A stretch of 64,000 nucleotides of DNA, taken from NCBI RefSeq assembly GCF_007746795.1, contig NZ_CP036343.1, positions 1,492,531 to 1,556,530 of the forward strand. Reading direction: 5' to 3'. Source of the stretch: Gimesia algae (lineage in GTDB: Bacteria; Planctomycetota; Planctomycetia; Planctomycetales; Planctomycetaceae). The stretch's first letter is position 1. Every line of letters starts with the position of its first letter. The position numbers and the translations under genes were made by a program. Of this stretch, positions 56,578 through 64,000 are shown piece by piece. A model generated the notes under the pieces. That model worked only from the letters and a program-made list of their open reading frames with translations. It was not told where the DNA came from and searched no databases.

Positions 56578-56922
56578 TTATTCGCTTGTTGCTGGTATTG
56601 TTAAATCAAGCCCGGCAGGTGCATCACCCGCTGTATCGCTCACGCTGCTGGAATCAATATATTGGCTGGTTACACCATTGAAAGTATAACTATAAGACTG
56701 ATCAATGCTCTCGAGCGCAACGGCCATATCACCGAACTCCTGAACAATCTGATCTCTCAAAGTTACGACCCCTGGCAGAAGCCCCAAAAGCAGAATTGTC
56801 ATCAACAAGACCGTCGCAAATGGGGAAACACTTCCGCCTTCTTCCTTCCATAATTGAGAAGCAATTCTCATTCCTACACGAATCCCGTCTGAGTAAAATT
56901 TAGACTGAAATTTAACAAACAT
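56578..56922 (-). CDS. Pilin-like protein 3 of the Tad operon
   Basis: A 114-residue pilin-like protein. After a basic region comes WKEEGGSVSPFATVLLMTILLLGLLPG, a pilin-type hydrophobic segment, and then EFGDMAVALESIDQSYSYTFNGVT, which matches the other two pilin-like proteins (QSYSFSG). Unlike them it has no Glu after the processing Gly, so it may be a pseudopilin. An internal ATG at 56871 would give an N-terminus of the same length as in the paralogues; the upstream ATG at 56922 has no clear ribosome binding site. It is third in the operon, before cpaB. Confidence 0.7.
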   Translation of the reverse strand: MFVKFQSKFYSDGIRVGMRIASQLWKEEGGSVSPFATVLLMTILLLGLLPGVVTLRDQIVQEFGDMAVALESIDQSYSYTFNGVTSQYIDSSSVSDTAGDAPAGLDLTIPATSE

Positions 56923-56970
56923 TTACTATTCAGGCATCTTATGTACCAAAGTCGAACAACTTTAGAAATC

Positions 56971-57004
56971 ATCTGTTTCCGGAGGGGCGTCTCCGGAAAC
57001 AGAT
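56971..57004 (-). terminator. 14-bp stem-loop after pilin 2
   Basis: ATCTGTTTCCGGAG (56971-56984) pairs perfectly with CTCCGGAAACAGAT (56991-57004), loop of 6 nt. It begins 19 nt after the stop codon of pilin 2 and has no proper T run on the minus strand. It could attenuate transcription into downstream genes or protect the pilin mRNA 3' end. Confidence 0.7.
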
Positions 57005-57022
57005 AATAGAACTTCAAACAGC

Positions 57023-57349
57023 TTAACCTTCAGGTGCAGCTGTAATCTGTACGCTGATACATTCTGGTTCGGTACCAGCACCATCAGTGGTGGTATCACA
57101 GAAGTCAGTCAGGTCAGTGAACACGGAACCAGCCGTGCTGGATGTGTGTCCTGTTACACCTGAAAAACTGTAACTTTGATTAATGTTTGAAATAGCTAAT
57201 GCAAGGTCACCCAATTCCTGAACAACCTGATCACGAACGGTAGCCAGACCAACGACAACACCTAAAACCAGGATTGTGCCGATCAGTACGAGTTCAGACG
57301 AGACAACAAAACCGGCCTCATCATTCCAGAACTTAGTAAGCATGTTCAT
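57023..57349 (-). CDS. Pilin-like protein 2 of the Tad operon
   Basis: A 108-residue type IVb pilin-like protein. A short leader MNMLTKFWNDEAG is followed by FVVSSELVLIGTILVLGVVVG; cleavage after Gly would leave Glu at +6 rather than +5. The polar part contains INQSYSFSGVTGHTSST and two Cys (FCDTT, PECIS) that may form a disulfide. It is about two-thirds identical to pilin 1 by eye, so the pair arose by tandem duplication. GAGGAG precedes the ATG by 6 nt. Confidence 0.8.
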   Translation of the reverse strand: MNMLTKFWNDEAGFVVSSELVLIGTILVLGVVVGLATVRDQVVQELGDLALAISNINQSYSFSGVTGHTSSTAGSVFTDLTDFCDTTTDGAGTEPECISVQITAAPEG

Positions 57350-57427
57350 TCTAACTCCTCATTATTTTGTGAACTAATTTAACAGTTCATTTGAACATTT
57401 TGAAAGAAAATTGAAACATCAGTATTA

Positions 57428-57462
57428 ACGAATCTGAATAAGATATCTGGTGCTAGATTCGT
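57428..57462 (-). terminator. Stem-loop after pilin 1
   Basis: ACGAATCT (57428-57435) and AGATTCGT (57455-57462) are perfect 8-bp arms around a 19-nt loop, about 43 nt after the pilin 1 stop codon. Like the hairpin after pilin 2 it lacks a T run, so it is more likely an mRNA-stabilising or attenuating structure. Confidence 0.55.
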
Positions 57463-57504
57463 AAAGTTTGGAGTGAGTATTCACCCCATTGAAAGGTACA
57501 ACAC

Positions 57505-57831
57505 CTATGAACCTTCTGGCTCTGCAACGACGATGGAAATACAGTGCGCAAATTCTTCAGCTGTCATTGTTGCAACATCACAGAAGTCTGTGTTGTCAGT
57601 GAACAACGAACCAGAAGTACTGGATGAGTGACCGGTGATTCCTGAGAAGGAATAGCTCTGGTTACTGTTAGAAAATGCAGCGGCAACGTCTGCAAGTTCC
57701 GCGATTACCTGATCGCGCAATGTAGTCAGTCCGACAATCATGCCGAGAACCAATACAGTAGCAATCAGCACTAATTCTGTAGAAACGACGAAACCATTTT
57801 CATCATTCCAAAACTGCTGAAACATCTTCAT
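57505..57831 (-). CDS. Pilin-like protein 1 of the Tad operon
   Basis: A 108-residue type IVb pilin-like protein, first gene of the operon. Its leader MKMFQQFWNDENG is followed by FVVSTELVLIATVLVLGMIVG, with Glu at +6 from the Gly. The tail has SNQSYSFSGITGHSSST and two Cys (DFCDV, AHCIS). A GAGGAG ribosome binding site lies 5 nt before the ATG. A sigma-54 promoter candidate and a 5' stem-loop lie 112-140 nt upstream. Confidence 0.82.
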   Translation of the reverse strand: MKMFQQFWNDENGFVVSTELVLIATVLVLGMIVGLTTLRDQVIAELADVAAAFSNSNQSYSFSGITGHSSSTSGSLFTDNTDFCDVATMTAEEFAHCISIVVAEPEGS

Positions 57832-57916
57832 TCGTACTCCTCACATAGGTCAAATGGTTAATGCCTACTCGATGCACCGCAAGCAAATGCAGCTCTCAAC
57901 ATCCGAGTAAATTAAC

Positions 57917-57943
57917 ACGTCTGCTCACGCCCAGCGCAGACGT
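57917..57943 (-). promoter_or_regulatory. 5' stem-loop of the pilin mRNA
   Basis: ACGTCTGC (57917-57924) and GCAGACGT (57936-57943) form perfect 8-bp arms with an 11-nt loop. The predicted start of transcription from the -24/-12 site is at about 57943, so the hairpin would lie at the very 5' end of the mRNA, a position known to stabilise transcripts. Confidence 0.5.
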
Positions 57944-57954
57944 TGCAAAAATAC

Positions 57955-57970
57955 AGCAGACGATGTGCCA
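57955..57970 (-). promoter_or_regulatory. Candidate sigma-54 (-24/-12) promoter of the pilin operon
   Basis: On the minus strand TGGCACATCGTCTGCT has the TGGCAC block intact, GG and GC separated by 10 nt, and one mismatch in the second block (CTGCT for TTGCT). It is the best such match I found in the window. A sigma-54 activator gene lies at the far end of the same gene cluster. Confidence 0.62.
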
Positions 57971-58272
57971 CTTTGACCCACAACACATATTTTTCGCATT
58001 TTCACTCCACATTGCATCTTGCGCCTTCTCACAATAACTGAAAATAACATCATCACCGATAAAATCCTCAATTATCGTTTTTTGCACCAATTCCGATAAA
58101 AATAGAATTGACCAGTCTCCAGTGAATGTTACGGCACAACGATGTTTCCAATAGTTAACACTCTGAAACAATATGTTACCCATGATGCACAAGCCGTAGC
58201 AGGCGGATTCTCAGCTCAATTAAAACAGAGAATGAGAAGCAGGAACCTGCCTTCAGATCATGTGTAAAACGA

Positions 58273-59475
58273 TCAAAGGTCTTCGGCACCCTGACCGGAT
58301 AAGTTAATCTGATAGGGAAATTTCCCCCGCCAAAGTGCGAGCGCACGTCCTGCATGAGACAGGAAGGTATAGCTGCTTTGAATCTCAGATTCAGGCATCT
58401 GCTGGATGGTCTCCACTAGCCAGTGCCCGGCTTTCTGCAGGGTTTGATCGGGAGGTAAAACCTCGGAAGGTGCCAGAGACCACCATTCCATGGCATGACC
58501 GGTTGCCAGAACCCGGCGAGCGACAGGAGCAAATTTCTTCTCTGAAGTCTGATCCAGAGGCTGGCCATCCCAGTTTTTATCCCAAAAGCCTTCTTCTGAC
58601 TGGGTTTTAACCAGCAGACTGGTTATCCCCTGAAGATATTTTACGATCTTCTTACGACCTGCTTCTGTCAGAATGGGAGTCTGCTCATCCACCCTGAGGA
58701 GTATCACCAGCGCATGTAATCGATGATTCCCATAACAGACCCCTTTGACGGGAGGCTGTCGCATAATCCGCTCGGAGATCAGATCGAAATTGATATATTG
58801 CCCCTCGGACGTCATCCAGTCCCGAGGGGTATTCAAATACAGAGCAAATACTACAGCAGACCATTCGTACTCTACCTGGTTCAGCGTGAAGGATCGCATC
58901 GTTTCCTCGATCATAGTGGCCAGCGTCGTCTCTCCCTCTGATGTGACTACCGGATAATCAGCGGGCGTTCCCACCTCTGCCAGGGTGGCGAGTGTATGAT
59001 CTTCATGACTCGATGTTGCTAACCCCTCCTGCACGCGGGGTCTGACTCCATACTGGTTATAAACTAAAAGCGGATCGGTCTTTTCCCCCCAGACATCTCC
59101 AAATCGGCGATGATCCAGTAAAATATCCCTCATTTCGATACCTGAAAGTGAATGAGAATCATCAAATTCAGCTTCAATACCCCAGAAACGCAACGCATGA
59201 TCCACATGATTTATCCGTGGCGACTTGCCCCTGAATTGAGGCCGTAGCCGATTCAGCACTTTTACGAGATCTTCGTTGGAGACAATTTCCGGCCGGTCAT
59301 ACTGCGGTGTGACAGACAGAGGAACTAATCGTAATTCCGGCATCTGCTTCTGCTGTTCCCAGCTTTGGAATCGAATCGCTCCCCAGGCGATAACAATACC
59401 AACCAGTAGCAGATGAAAACACAGAAACCCTGTCAGTTTCAGTTTGGATTTCAGAGACATGACTTGAGGACTCAT
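58273..59475 (-). CDS. Membrane-anchored hypothetical protein, partner of a GT-C-like protein
   Basis: A 400-residue protein with one N-terminal membrane helix (about 13-32). The rest is helical and polar, with repeats of a kind seen in alpha/alpha-barrel proteins: GFWDKNWDGQPL, GHAMEWWSLAPSE and SHAGRALALWRGKFP. There is no recognised catalytic motif. Its ATG overlaps the stop codon of the upstream membrane protein (ATGA), so the two are translationally coupled and probably work together, perhaps in envelope or exopolysaccharide assembly. Confidence 0.68.
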   Translation of the reverse strand: MSPQVMSLKSKLKLTGFLCFHLLLVGIVIAWGAIRFQSWEQQKQMPELRLVPLSVTPQYDRPEIVSNEDLVKVLNRLRPQFRGKSPRINHVDHALRFWGIEAEFDDSHSLSGIEMRDILLDHRRFGDVWGEKTDPLLVYNQYGVRPRVQEGLATSSHEDHTLATLAEVGTPADYPVVTSEGETTLATMIEETMRSFTLNQVEYEWSAVVFALYLNTPRDWMTSEGQYINFDLISERIMRQPPVKGVCYGNHRLHALVILLRVDEQTPILTEAGRKKIVKYLQGITSLLVKTQSEEGFWDKNWDGQPLDQTSEKKFAPVARRVLATGHAMEWWSLAPSEVLPPDQTLQKAGHWLVETIQQMPESEIQSSYTFLSHAGRALALWRGKFPYQINLSGQGAEDL

Positions 59476-61208
59476 GGTTGCACCTCCTGTTTTACATTCG
59501 TCGACTGTTCTGTATCCTCAGATTTATCTTCACTGGTAGCAGCAATTAAATCTGGTTCTCGTGAAACCACCACACTCAGGTCATCCTCATAAACCACTTT
59601 AAACCCTTCCAGTCTGCGCACCTGTCTATCCAGTTGAACCTGTTTCTCCTTATGCACGATGAATGTGGTGACAGCATATTTTTCCGCAACCGACTGCCAA
59701 CCTCGATTGGCTCTGGCGATCCCCAGATAATCCTTCCAGACCCGAGGCGGTGTGAGATGTACCGCATTTGTAGTCATAAATACATTCATCCCCGCAGGTC
59801 CATCCCAGACCAGCCAGTCTCCCCACCACTGAGGATTCCATAACTGCCCTTGTGGAGGATGTTCTTTTAAAAACTCTGTCAATTTACGGGGAGTTCCCTG
59901 ACTGTAAATTTTATCCAGCGGGCGAGGCTTCCCGCCAAATAAAGGTGTCGCAACATTAGAAAATGCAAATCCAAACCAGACGATCAATGCACAAACCGCT
60001 GTAATCAGAGGCGTTTTTCGGGACCAGAAGGGAATCTGCTGATTTGAATCTGTATTCAAATCAGGAACCAGTAACTCTCTCCGGGGGATGACATTTGACA
60101 GATGTGGAACCATGGCATAAACAAAAACAACAGAAAACCAGCCAATCATTCTGACTCCCACAATCACAGCCAGAGACAGCAGTCCCACCCGCAAGACGTC
60201 TGCTGTTCTGATAGTTGCCCGGCTGTGGCGGTACAGCCCCAGCATCAGCACCCAGGAAGTACAGAACCAGATCCCTTCGGCATCTCTGAACTCGAGTGGC
60301 TCCCACTCCAGTACATCTTTTAAGTTGGGATTTCGTGGAAACGTCAGAGAATTGAGGAACAGATCAATATGATAAGGATTGAGTAGTGCCCCGCAGACAG
60401 ACAGTTCAGTTACCACCAGCCAGCGCCTGACCCAGGGATCATTACAGACCTGAACCAGACTCCTTGTTCGCCAGCCTACTTCCAGAACTCTGCCTAGAAA
60501 TTGCAGTCCCACAATGGCCAGTCCAACTACAAAGGATCCATGCAGGTTTGCCCATGCCAGAAAAATGAGCGGAATCCCCAGATAAAGTGCCAGCAGTAAC
60601 ACCAAAGGTGCTTTTTTTCGGGAATTTTGAGTGTCATTGTCTGGAATGCCCCTTCGGACCCAGACATCATATTTCTCTGACCAGGCCATGATGACCAGCA
60701 TCAGCGCAACACACAGCGTTCCGAAAATCTCTGGACGAATGATCGCGATGCGGCTTGAAGAAAAGACAACCAGCAGAAATGACGCCAGAGTACTAATGCC
60801 TGCTCGCCCGGTTTTCAGATAAAAAGCCAGCCAGAACAGGACATGGGTTGTGAACACTGTTAATGCAAAGAGATGCGACATGCCCCGTACGCCAAATGAT
60901 TCATAAACTTTGGCAAAGAAAACCTGTGAGAGCCAGGCCGCATCAATACTTTTGACCCCTTCTGCCAGAGAGAGAAAGGGGTCATACACGGGTAAACTCT
61001 GATGGGCAACAATCCATTCACCGTAGGAAACATGTCCCCAGATGTCGGAATAAAAAAGATGTACGTTACCAAAGTAGAAAAATAGCAGTGCAAACCAGAT
61101 ACAGGTCACTAACTGAGGCCATCCCATCGAGCACAATTCACGGTAAGACCGCTGCTTACTGCCAGGATGCTGTGACTCCCGCGTCTCTGGATAAGAATCG
61201 ACCGACAT
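59472..61208 (-). CDS. Multi-pass membrane protein, GT-C-like topology
   Basis: A 578-residue protein with about 10 membrane helices. The ATG at 61208 has GGAAGG about 5 nt upstream. An early extracytoplasmic loop contains SDIWGHVSYGEW followed by YDPFLS, and helices with LAWANLHGSFVVG, VFSSSRIAIIRPE and NPYHIDLF follow; an acidic residue in the first loop is the hallmark of GT-C glycosyltransferases. The last ~150 residues are a soluble domain. No lipid-sugar donor can be inferred. It overlaps the next gene by 4 nt. Confidence 0.72.
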   Translation of the reverse strand: MSVDSYPETRESQHPGSKQRSYRELCSMGWPQLVTCIWFALLFFYFGNVHLFYSDIWGHVSYGEWIVAHQSLPVYDPFLSLAEGVKSIDAAWLSQVFFAKVYESFGVRGMSHLFALTVFTTHVLFWLAFYLKTGRAGISTLASFLLVVFSSSRIAIIRPEIFGTLCVALMLVIMAWSEKYDVWVRRGIPDNDTQNSRKKAPLVLLLALYLGIPLIFLAWANLHGSFVVGLAIVGLQFLGRVLEVGWRTRSLVQVCNDPWVRRWLVVTELSVCGALLNPYHIDLFLNSLTFPRNPNLKDVLEWEPLEFRDAEGIWFCTSWVLMLGLYRHSRATIRTADVLRVGLLSLAVIVGVRMIGWFSVVFVYAMVPHLSNVIPRRELLVPDLNTDSNQQIPFWSRKTPLITAVCALIVWFGFAFSNVATPLFGGKPRPLDKIYSQGTPRKLTEFLKEHPPQGQLWNPQWWGDWLVWDGPAGMNVFMTTNAVHLTPPRVWKDYLGIARANRGWQSVAEKYAVTTFIVHKEKQVQLDRQVRRLEGFKVVYEDDLSVVVSREPDLIAATSEDKSEDTEQSTNVKQEVQP

Positions 61209-61447
61209 AACGCCTTCCACTTTTGTAACGAACGATAAGTTCTAATTTTACGCTGAAATTCGAGCAAACACGGGGCGTACCTCGAAAGATCGCGAAAACA
61301 TACCGCAAACAACGTTCCAAATAATGGAAGCGACTGCACAGAACCTGATACAGAACGAAGAGGCAGATAAGAATGCTGAACAATCTGTAAAACACGGGTA
61401 AAATCATTCATCACTGTAAAATTGATACGACTTCGGATCAATTTCGC

Positions 61448-62053
61448 TTAGATCCGGATCTCACGACGTGCCAGTTGTTCAATCAGCGCCTCGGTGCCCT
61501 TAAAGACCTCAGCCTGAATCCCCAGTTGGCGCGCGAGACTGATATACTCGGCGACATCATCTGTATAGAAAGCCTCCTCTGGTGCACACTGGATCTTCTC
61601 CAGAGCACATTCGAAAATGGCTGGTTCCGGCTTAATTGCACCGGCAGCGTAAGATGTTACATAGTCATCAAATCGCTGCAGGACCTCGTATTTATTCCAG
61701 ATGAACTCGAAGTGAGACACGCATGTATTCGACAGGAGGACCAATCGATAGCCCTGAGATTTCAAAGAATCCAGCACCGGAATGATAGAGTTGTTCAGAT
61801 CAAAAATGTCCGAACCTGCAGTTTGTAACGCATTAAAATCGACTGTTTTTTCCACCGCCTGTTCGAACCAGCTGTGAAATTCAGCAGGAGAGAGCTTGCC
61901 ACGCTCGTATTCCCACTGGATCCCGGATTCAATCAACAGATTCTGAATTTCCACCCGGGATCTACCACAGAGTGCCCCCATTTGTTCACACATCTTATCA
62001 TGTGAAAAAAAAGCGAGCACATTCCCCATATCAAACAGAAAAGTACGTATCAA
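61448..62053 (-). CDS. HAD-like hydrolase (subfamily IA)
   Basis: A 201-residue HAD protein. The likely start is TTG at 62053 with AGGAG about 9 nt upstream; the ATG at 62110 adds 19 residues not needed for the fold. Motif I reads FDMGNVLAFFS, with the second Asp of DxD replaced by Asn, as in the YihX/epoxide-hydrolase-like subgroup. Motif II is LVLLSNTC, the Lys is in AGAIKPEPAIF and motif IV reads FYTDDVAEY. YihX-like members dephosphorylate glucose-1-phosphate; the substrate here is not known. Confidence 0.78.
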   Translation of the reverse strand: MIRTFLFDMGNVLAFFSHDKMCEQMGALCGRSRVEIQNLLIESGIQWEYERGKLSPAEFHSWFEQAVEKTVDFNALQTAGSDIFDLNNSIIPVLDSLKSQGYRLVLLSNTCVSHFEFIWNKYEVLQRFDDYVTSYAAGAIKPEPAIFECALEKIQCAPEEAFYTDDVAEYISLARQLGIQAEVFKGTEALIEQLARREIRI

Positions 62054-62365
62054 TGCAGAAACTCCTGGATACAGGCTGATTATTAAGGATCGAACTGGGA
62101 CATGATCCATTTCTGCTGCGAATCATAAGTATCTTCCCGCTTGACACCAGAGGAATTCTGCCCTTGGAGACTTATTTACTCAGTCAGGGAACAGGAGAAT
62201 AGACCTCTTATTGACGCTATCGGGTTATTTTCTTAAATTGCCGGTAGATAAGAACTTGATGAGAGCCGATTGTTCTGGTTCCTGTCACACTGCAAGTTCA
62301 GGTTCGAATGATGTTCTGTGCCATCTTTCAATCCTGATTTGTTCACATCGTGGAGAGAATAATAG

Positions 62366-62863
62366 ATGGAATTCGAAGATCAATCTGCCTACCCTACCGG
62401 AGAACCAGGTAAAGAGTGGCCCTGCCTGCGACAATTCTGTGTGTTTATGGAAAACCGCGTCGGGTATCTCCATCAACTATTAAAACTGCTGGAAAAATTT
62501 GATCTCAGAATTATCGCTTTGAGTACGGTCGATTCAGTCGATGTGGCAATGAGTCGTATCGTACTAGATAATTACGAGCATGCCCGGGAAATCTTTGAAC
62601 TCTCCAACTATACCTTCTTTGAAAAAGACCTGATCGGCGTCGAACTTCCCGATGACACACAGCCTTACATGCGGATCTGTCTTTCGCTGCTGCAGGCTGA
62701 AGTCAACATCGATTACACCTACCCGCTGCTCTATCGCAGACACGGCAGAGGTGCAATCGCTTTATGTGTAGATGATATCGACCTCGGTATCAAAACCTTA
62801 TCAGAGCAGGGGCATCGCATCATCACCGAGAAAGATCTGAAAGACGACGACGAATATATTTGA
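62366..62863 (+). CDS. ACT-domain protein
   Basis: A 165-residue protein made mainly of two ACT-like regions: QFCVFMENRVGYLHQLLKLLEKFD with IIALSTVDSVDVAMSRIVL, and YMRICLSLLQAEVNIDYTYPLL with GAIALCVDDIDLGIKTL. ACT domains bind amino acids and regulate enzymes; no enzyme domain is fused. A GGAGAG sequence lies 12 nt before the ATG. Neighbours give no clue to the ligand. Confidence 0.83.
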   Translation: MEFEDQSAYPTGEPGKEWPCLRQFCVFMENRVGYLHQLLKLLEKFDLRIIALSTVDSVDVAMSRIVLDNYEHAREIFELSNYTFFEKDLIGVELPDDTQPYMRICLSLLQAEVNIDYTYPLLYRRHGRGAIALCVDDIDLGIKTLSEQGHRIITEKDLKDDDEYI

Positions 62864-62876
62864 GTAAAAACCAGTT

Positions 62877-63911
62877 TCAGTCTGGCGAAATCGTCTGGGT
62901 CTTTCCGGATCGGGCTGCTTCATAAAAAGCATAAATCGTTCTGATGATTCTTAAACTCTCGCGGCTGGTCAGCAGCGGAGGTTGATCATTCGCGACGGCT
63001 AAAACTGCTTTCTCGACAGCGGGTGTGTAGCCACGTGGTTCAGTTGATTTGTCAAACTTCAACGTTTTGCCATTGTGATTCAGCGTCCATTCCAGAGGCC
63101 GTTCTTCGAAAGGCAGCATTTCCAGCCAGCCTTTGCTCCCCCAGATTTTAATCATCGACTGGTAGCCTTGTTTCATATAATACCCCGCTGTCAATGTTCC
63201 CAGAAAACCAGCAGCGTAACGAAATGAGAGTGTCGCTGAGTCTTCAACATCAATCGGCTGGCCGCCTACCAAAGCAGTAAACCCTGCCACATCGGTGATG
63301 GAAGACTCCGTCAGATACATCGACAAATCAAGCCAGTGAATTCCCAGCCACGATAAAAAACCACCACCTGCCTGATCCTTATGGGCATACCAGCTCTTAT
63401 GATAGGCGGTACTTTTCAGCCGTGTCTGATCTGCCAGAAGCGTCATTTCCACACCAAAGATCTTTCCCAGTGAACCTCCCTGAATCAAAGACCGGGCAAA
63501 CTGGATCTCCGGATTCGTGCGATTCGCCAGCGCCAGTGATAAATGCAGATGTTTGCTTTCCGCCTTCTGAACCAGAGGTTCAAACTGCTGCACACTTAGA
63601 CAAGCCGGCTTTTCTGAAAACACATGACAGCCATTGTCTAATGCCAGATCAATGGCCCGCGGGGCCTGCCTGGCTTGCATTGTCACCAGAACCAGATCCG
63701 GTTTTTCCTGCTGAAACAGAGTTTCGGGTTGGTCATAAACGGCAGTCAGTTTTGATCCGAGCTGACTTCGCGCCGCTTCCACCTGAGTCTGTCCGGGATC
63801 TGACAGGACCACCTCATTAACCGCCTTGATCTCCTTCAACGCCCCAAAGTAAGCACTTAAATGTGCTCCCGTCTCATTTGTCAGCACTGCCACCGTAATC
63901 TGCTTCTCCAT
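62877..63911 (-). CDS. Gfo/Idh/MocA-family oxidoreductase
   Basis: A 344-residue NAD(P)-dependent oxidoreductase. The N-terminal Rossmann part contains TVAVLTNETGAHLSAYFGAL and the cofactor-loop motif FSEKPACLS, followed by the Gfo/Idh/MocA C-terminal domain with GGGFLSWLGIHWLDL, where the His and Asp of the active site lie. GGGAG lies about 8 nt before the ATG. Families of this kind oxidise sugar or inositol derivatives; planctomycetes carry very many copies, so no substrate is proposed. Confidence 0.85.
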   Translation of the reverse strand: MEKQITVAVLTNETGAHLSAYFGALKEIKAVNEVVLSDPGQTQVEAARSQLGSKLTAVYDQPETLFQQEKPDLVLVTMQARQAPRAIDLALDNGCHVFSEKPACLSVQQFEPLVQKAESKHLHLSLALANRTNPEIQFARSLIQGGSLGKIFGVEMTLLADQTRLKSTAYHKSWYAHKDQAGGGFLSWLGIHWLDLSMYLTESSITDVAGFTALVGGQPIDVEDSATLSFRYAAGFLGTLTAGYYMKQGYQSMIKIWGSKGWLEMLPFEERPLEWTLNHNGKTLKFDKSTEPRGYTPAVEKAVLAVANDQPPLLTSRESLRIIRTIYAFYEAARSGKTQTISPD

Positions 63912-64000
63912 CCGTAGGCTCCCTGAATCATCTGATGCTTTGCTGCAGCACAGCGGCTCAACATTGCAATTGAAGCTGTTTTGTATATTTTATATTACTA

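Larger units (their letters stand above)
57832..58272. other. 441-bp regulatory region upstream of the pilin operon
   Basis: No gene is supported; a frame at 57896-58192 on the minus strand overlaps the promoter elements and has low-quality composition. The region holds the sigma-54 promoter candidate (57955-57970), a 5' stem-loop (57917-57943) and further inverted repeats that might be activator sites, CAATTC/GAATTG at 58088-58110 and an overlapping TTATCG/CGATAA pair. Confidence 0.55.

Noticed and set aside
57896..58192. 98-codon minus-strand frame upstream of the pilins
   Set aside because: It covers the sigma-54 promoter and hairpin, is Cys/Trp-rich, and has no ribosome binding site.
1..64000. 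CRISPR array, prophage or insertion sequence
   Set aside because: No regular direct repeats with spacers and no transposase, integrase or phage structural genes were seen.

Overview
The window reads as a chromosomal segment of a planctomycete, most likely close to Gimesia/Planctomyces maris. The call rests on gene content: a secreted sulfatase with a Cys-type formylglycine motif and HEAT-like tail, two secreted PQQ-type propellers of the 'FRGP' kind, a secreted YbhE-type propeller, several alternative start codons (TTG/GTG) and Tad pilin-like proteins with long polar tails. No phage, integrase, transposase or CRISPR array was seen. The sequence opens inside rho and ends just upstream of a Gfo/Idh/MocA oxidoreductase.

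Layout. 1-9.5 kb: the 3' end of rho, a VTT (TVP38/TMEM64) membrane protein paired with a MerA-like flavoprotein, a PHP/DUF3604-like protein and a glcDEF glycolate oxidase operon. 9.6-19.6 kb: a HAD phosphatase, SixA-like phosphatase, alpha/beta hydrolase, transglutaminase-like protein, a dual-specificity-phosphatase/cytochrome-c'-like fusion, a TfoX-N protein, a lactonase-type propeller, an ECF sigma/anti-sigma pair and MenC. 19.6-30.6 kb: a divergent Hsp70, an STN-like exported protein, the sugar cluster PPi-type phosphofructokinase / HAD / 6-phosphogluconate dehydrogenase, an MBL hydrolase, a methyltransferase and a ferredoxin-NADP reductase. 30.8-43.5 kb: a 29-residue ribosomal-type protein, an aldo/keto reductase, TrmL, a divergent IleS, a sulfatase, PQQ propellers, an EEP-fold enzyme and RidA. 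43.5-50 kb: small secreted proteins, a solitary Flp pilin, a STAS protein, an HtrA protease, an unknown protein, tRNA-Cys(GCA), and an exported helical protein preceded by a frame-broken small ORF. 50.3-58 kb: a sigma-54 activator convergent with a Tad pilus operon (three pilin-like genes, cpaB, tadA, tadB, tadC). 58.2-64 kb: a GT-C-like membrane protein with a coupled partner, a HAD protein, a tandem ACT protein and an oxidoreductase.

The most unusual signals lie between genes. A dispersed ~90-bp element occurs four times (after rho, after glcF, after ridA, and before the sigma-54 activator), always in the same orientation, with inverted TAGCGTCTC arms separated by exactly 32 nt and a promoter-like pair of hexamers at 17-nt spacing pointing at the next plus-strand gene. 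The Tad pilin operon carries a good sigma-54 (-24/-12) promoter candidate with a stem-loop starting at the predicted transcript start, and hairpins after the first two pilin genes; the neighbouring activator makes sigma-54 control of this pilus a concrete hypothesis. A similar -24/-12 match precedes the solitary Flp pilin.

All calls come from reading the sequence by eye. No database search, structure prediction or covariance model was run, so functional names for hypothetical proteins and all promoter and terminator calls are provisional.
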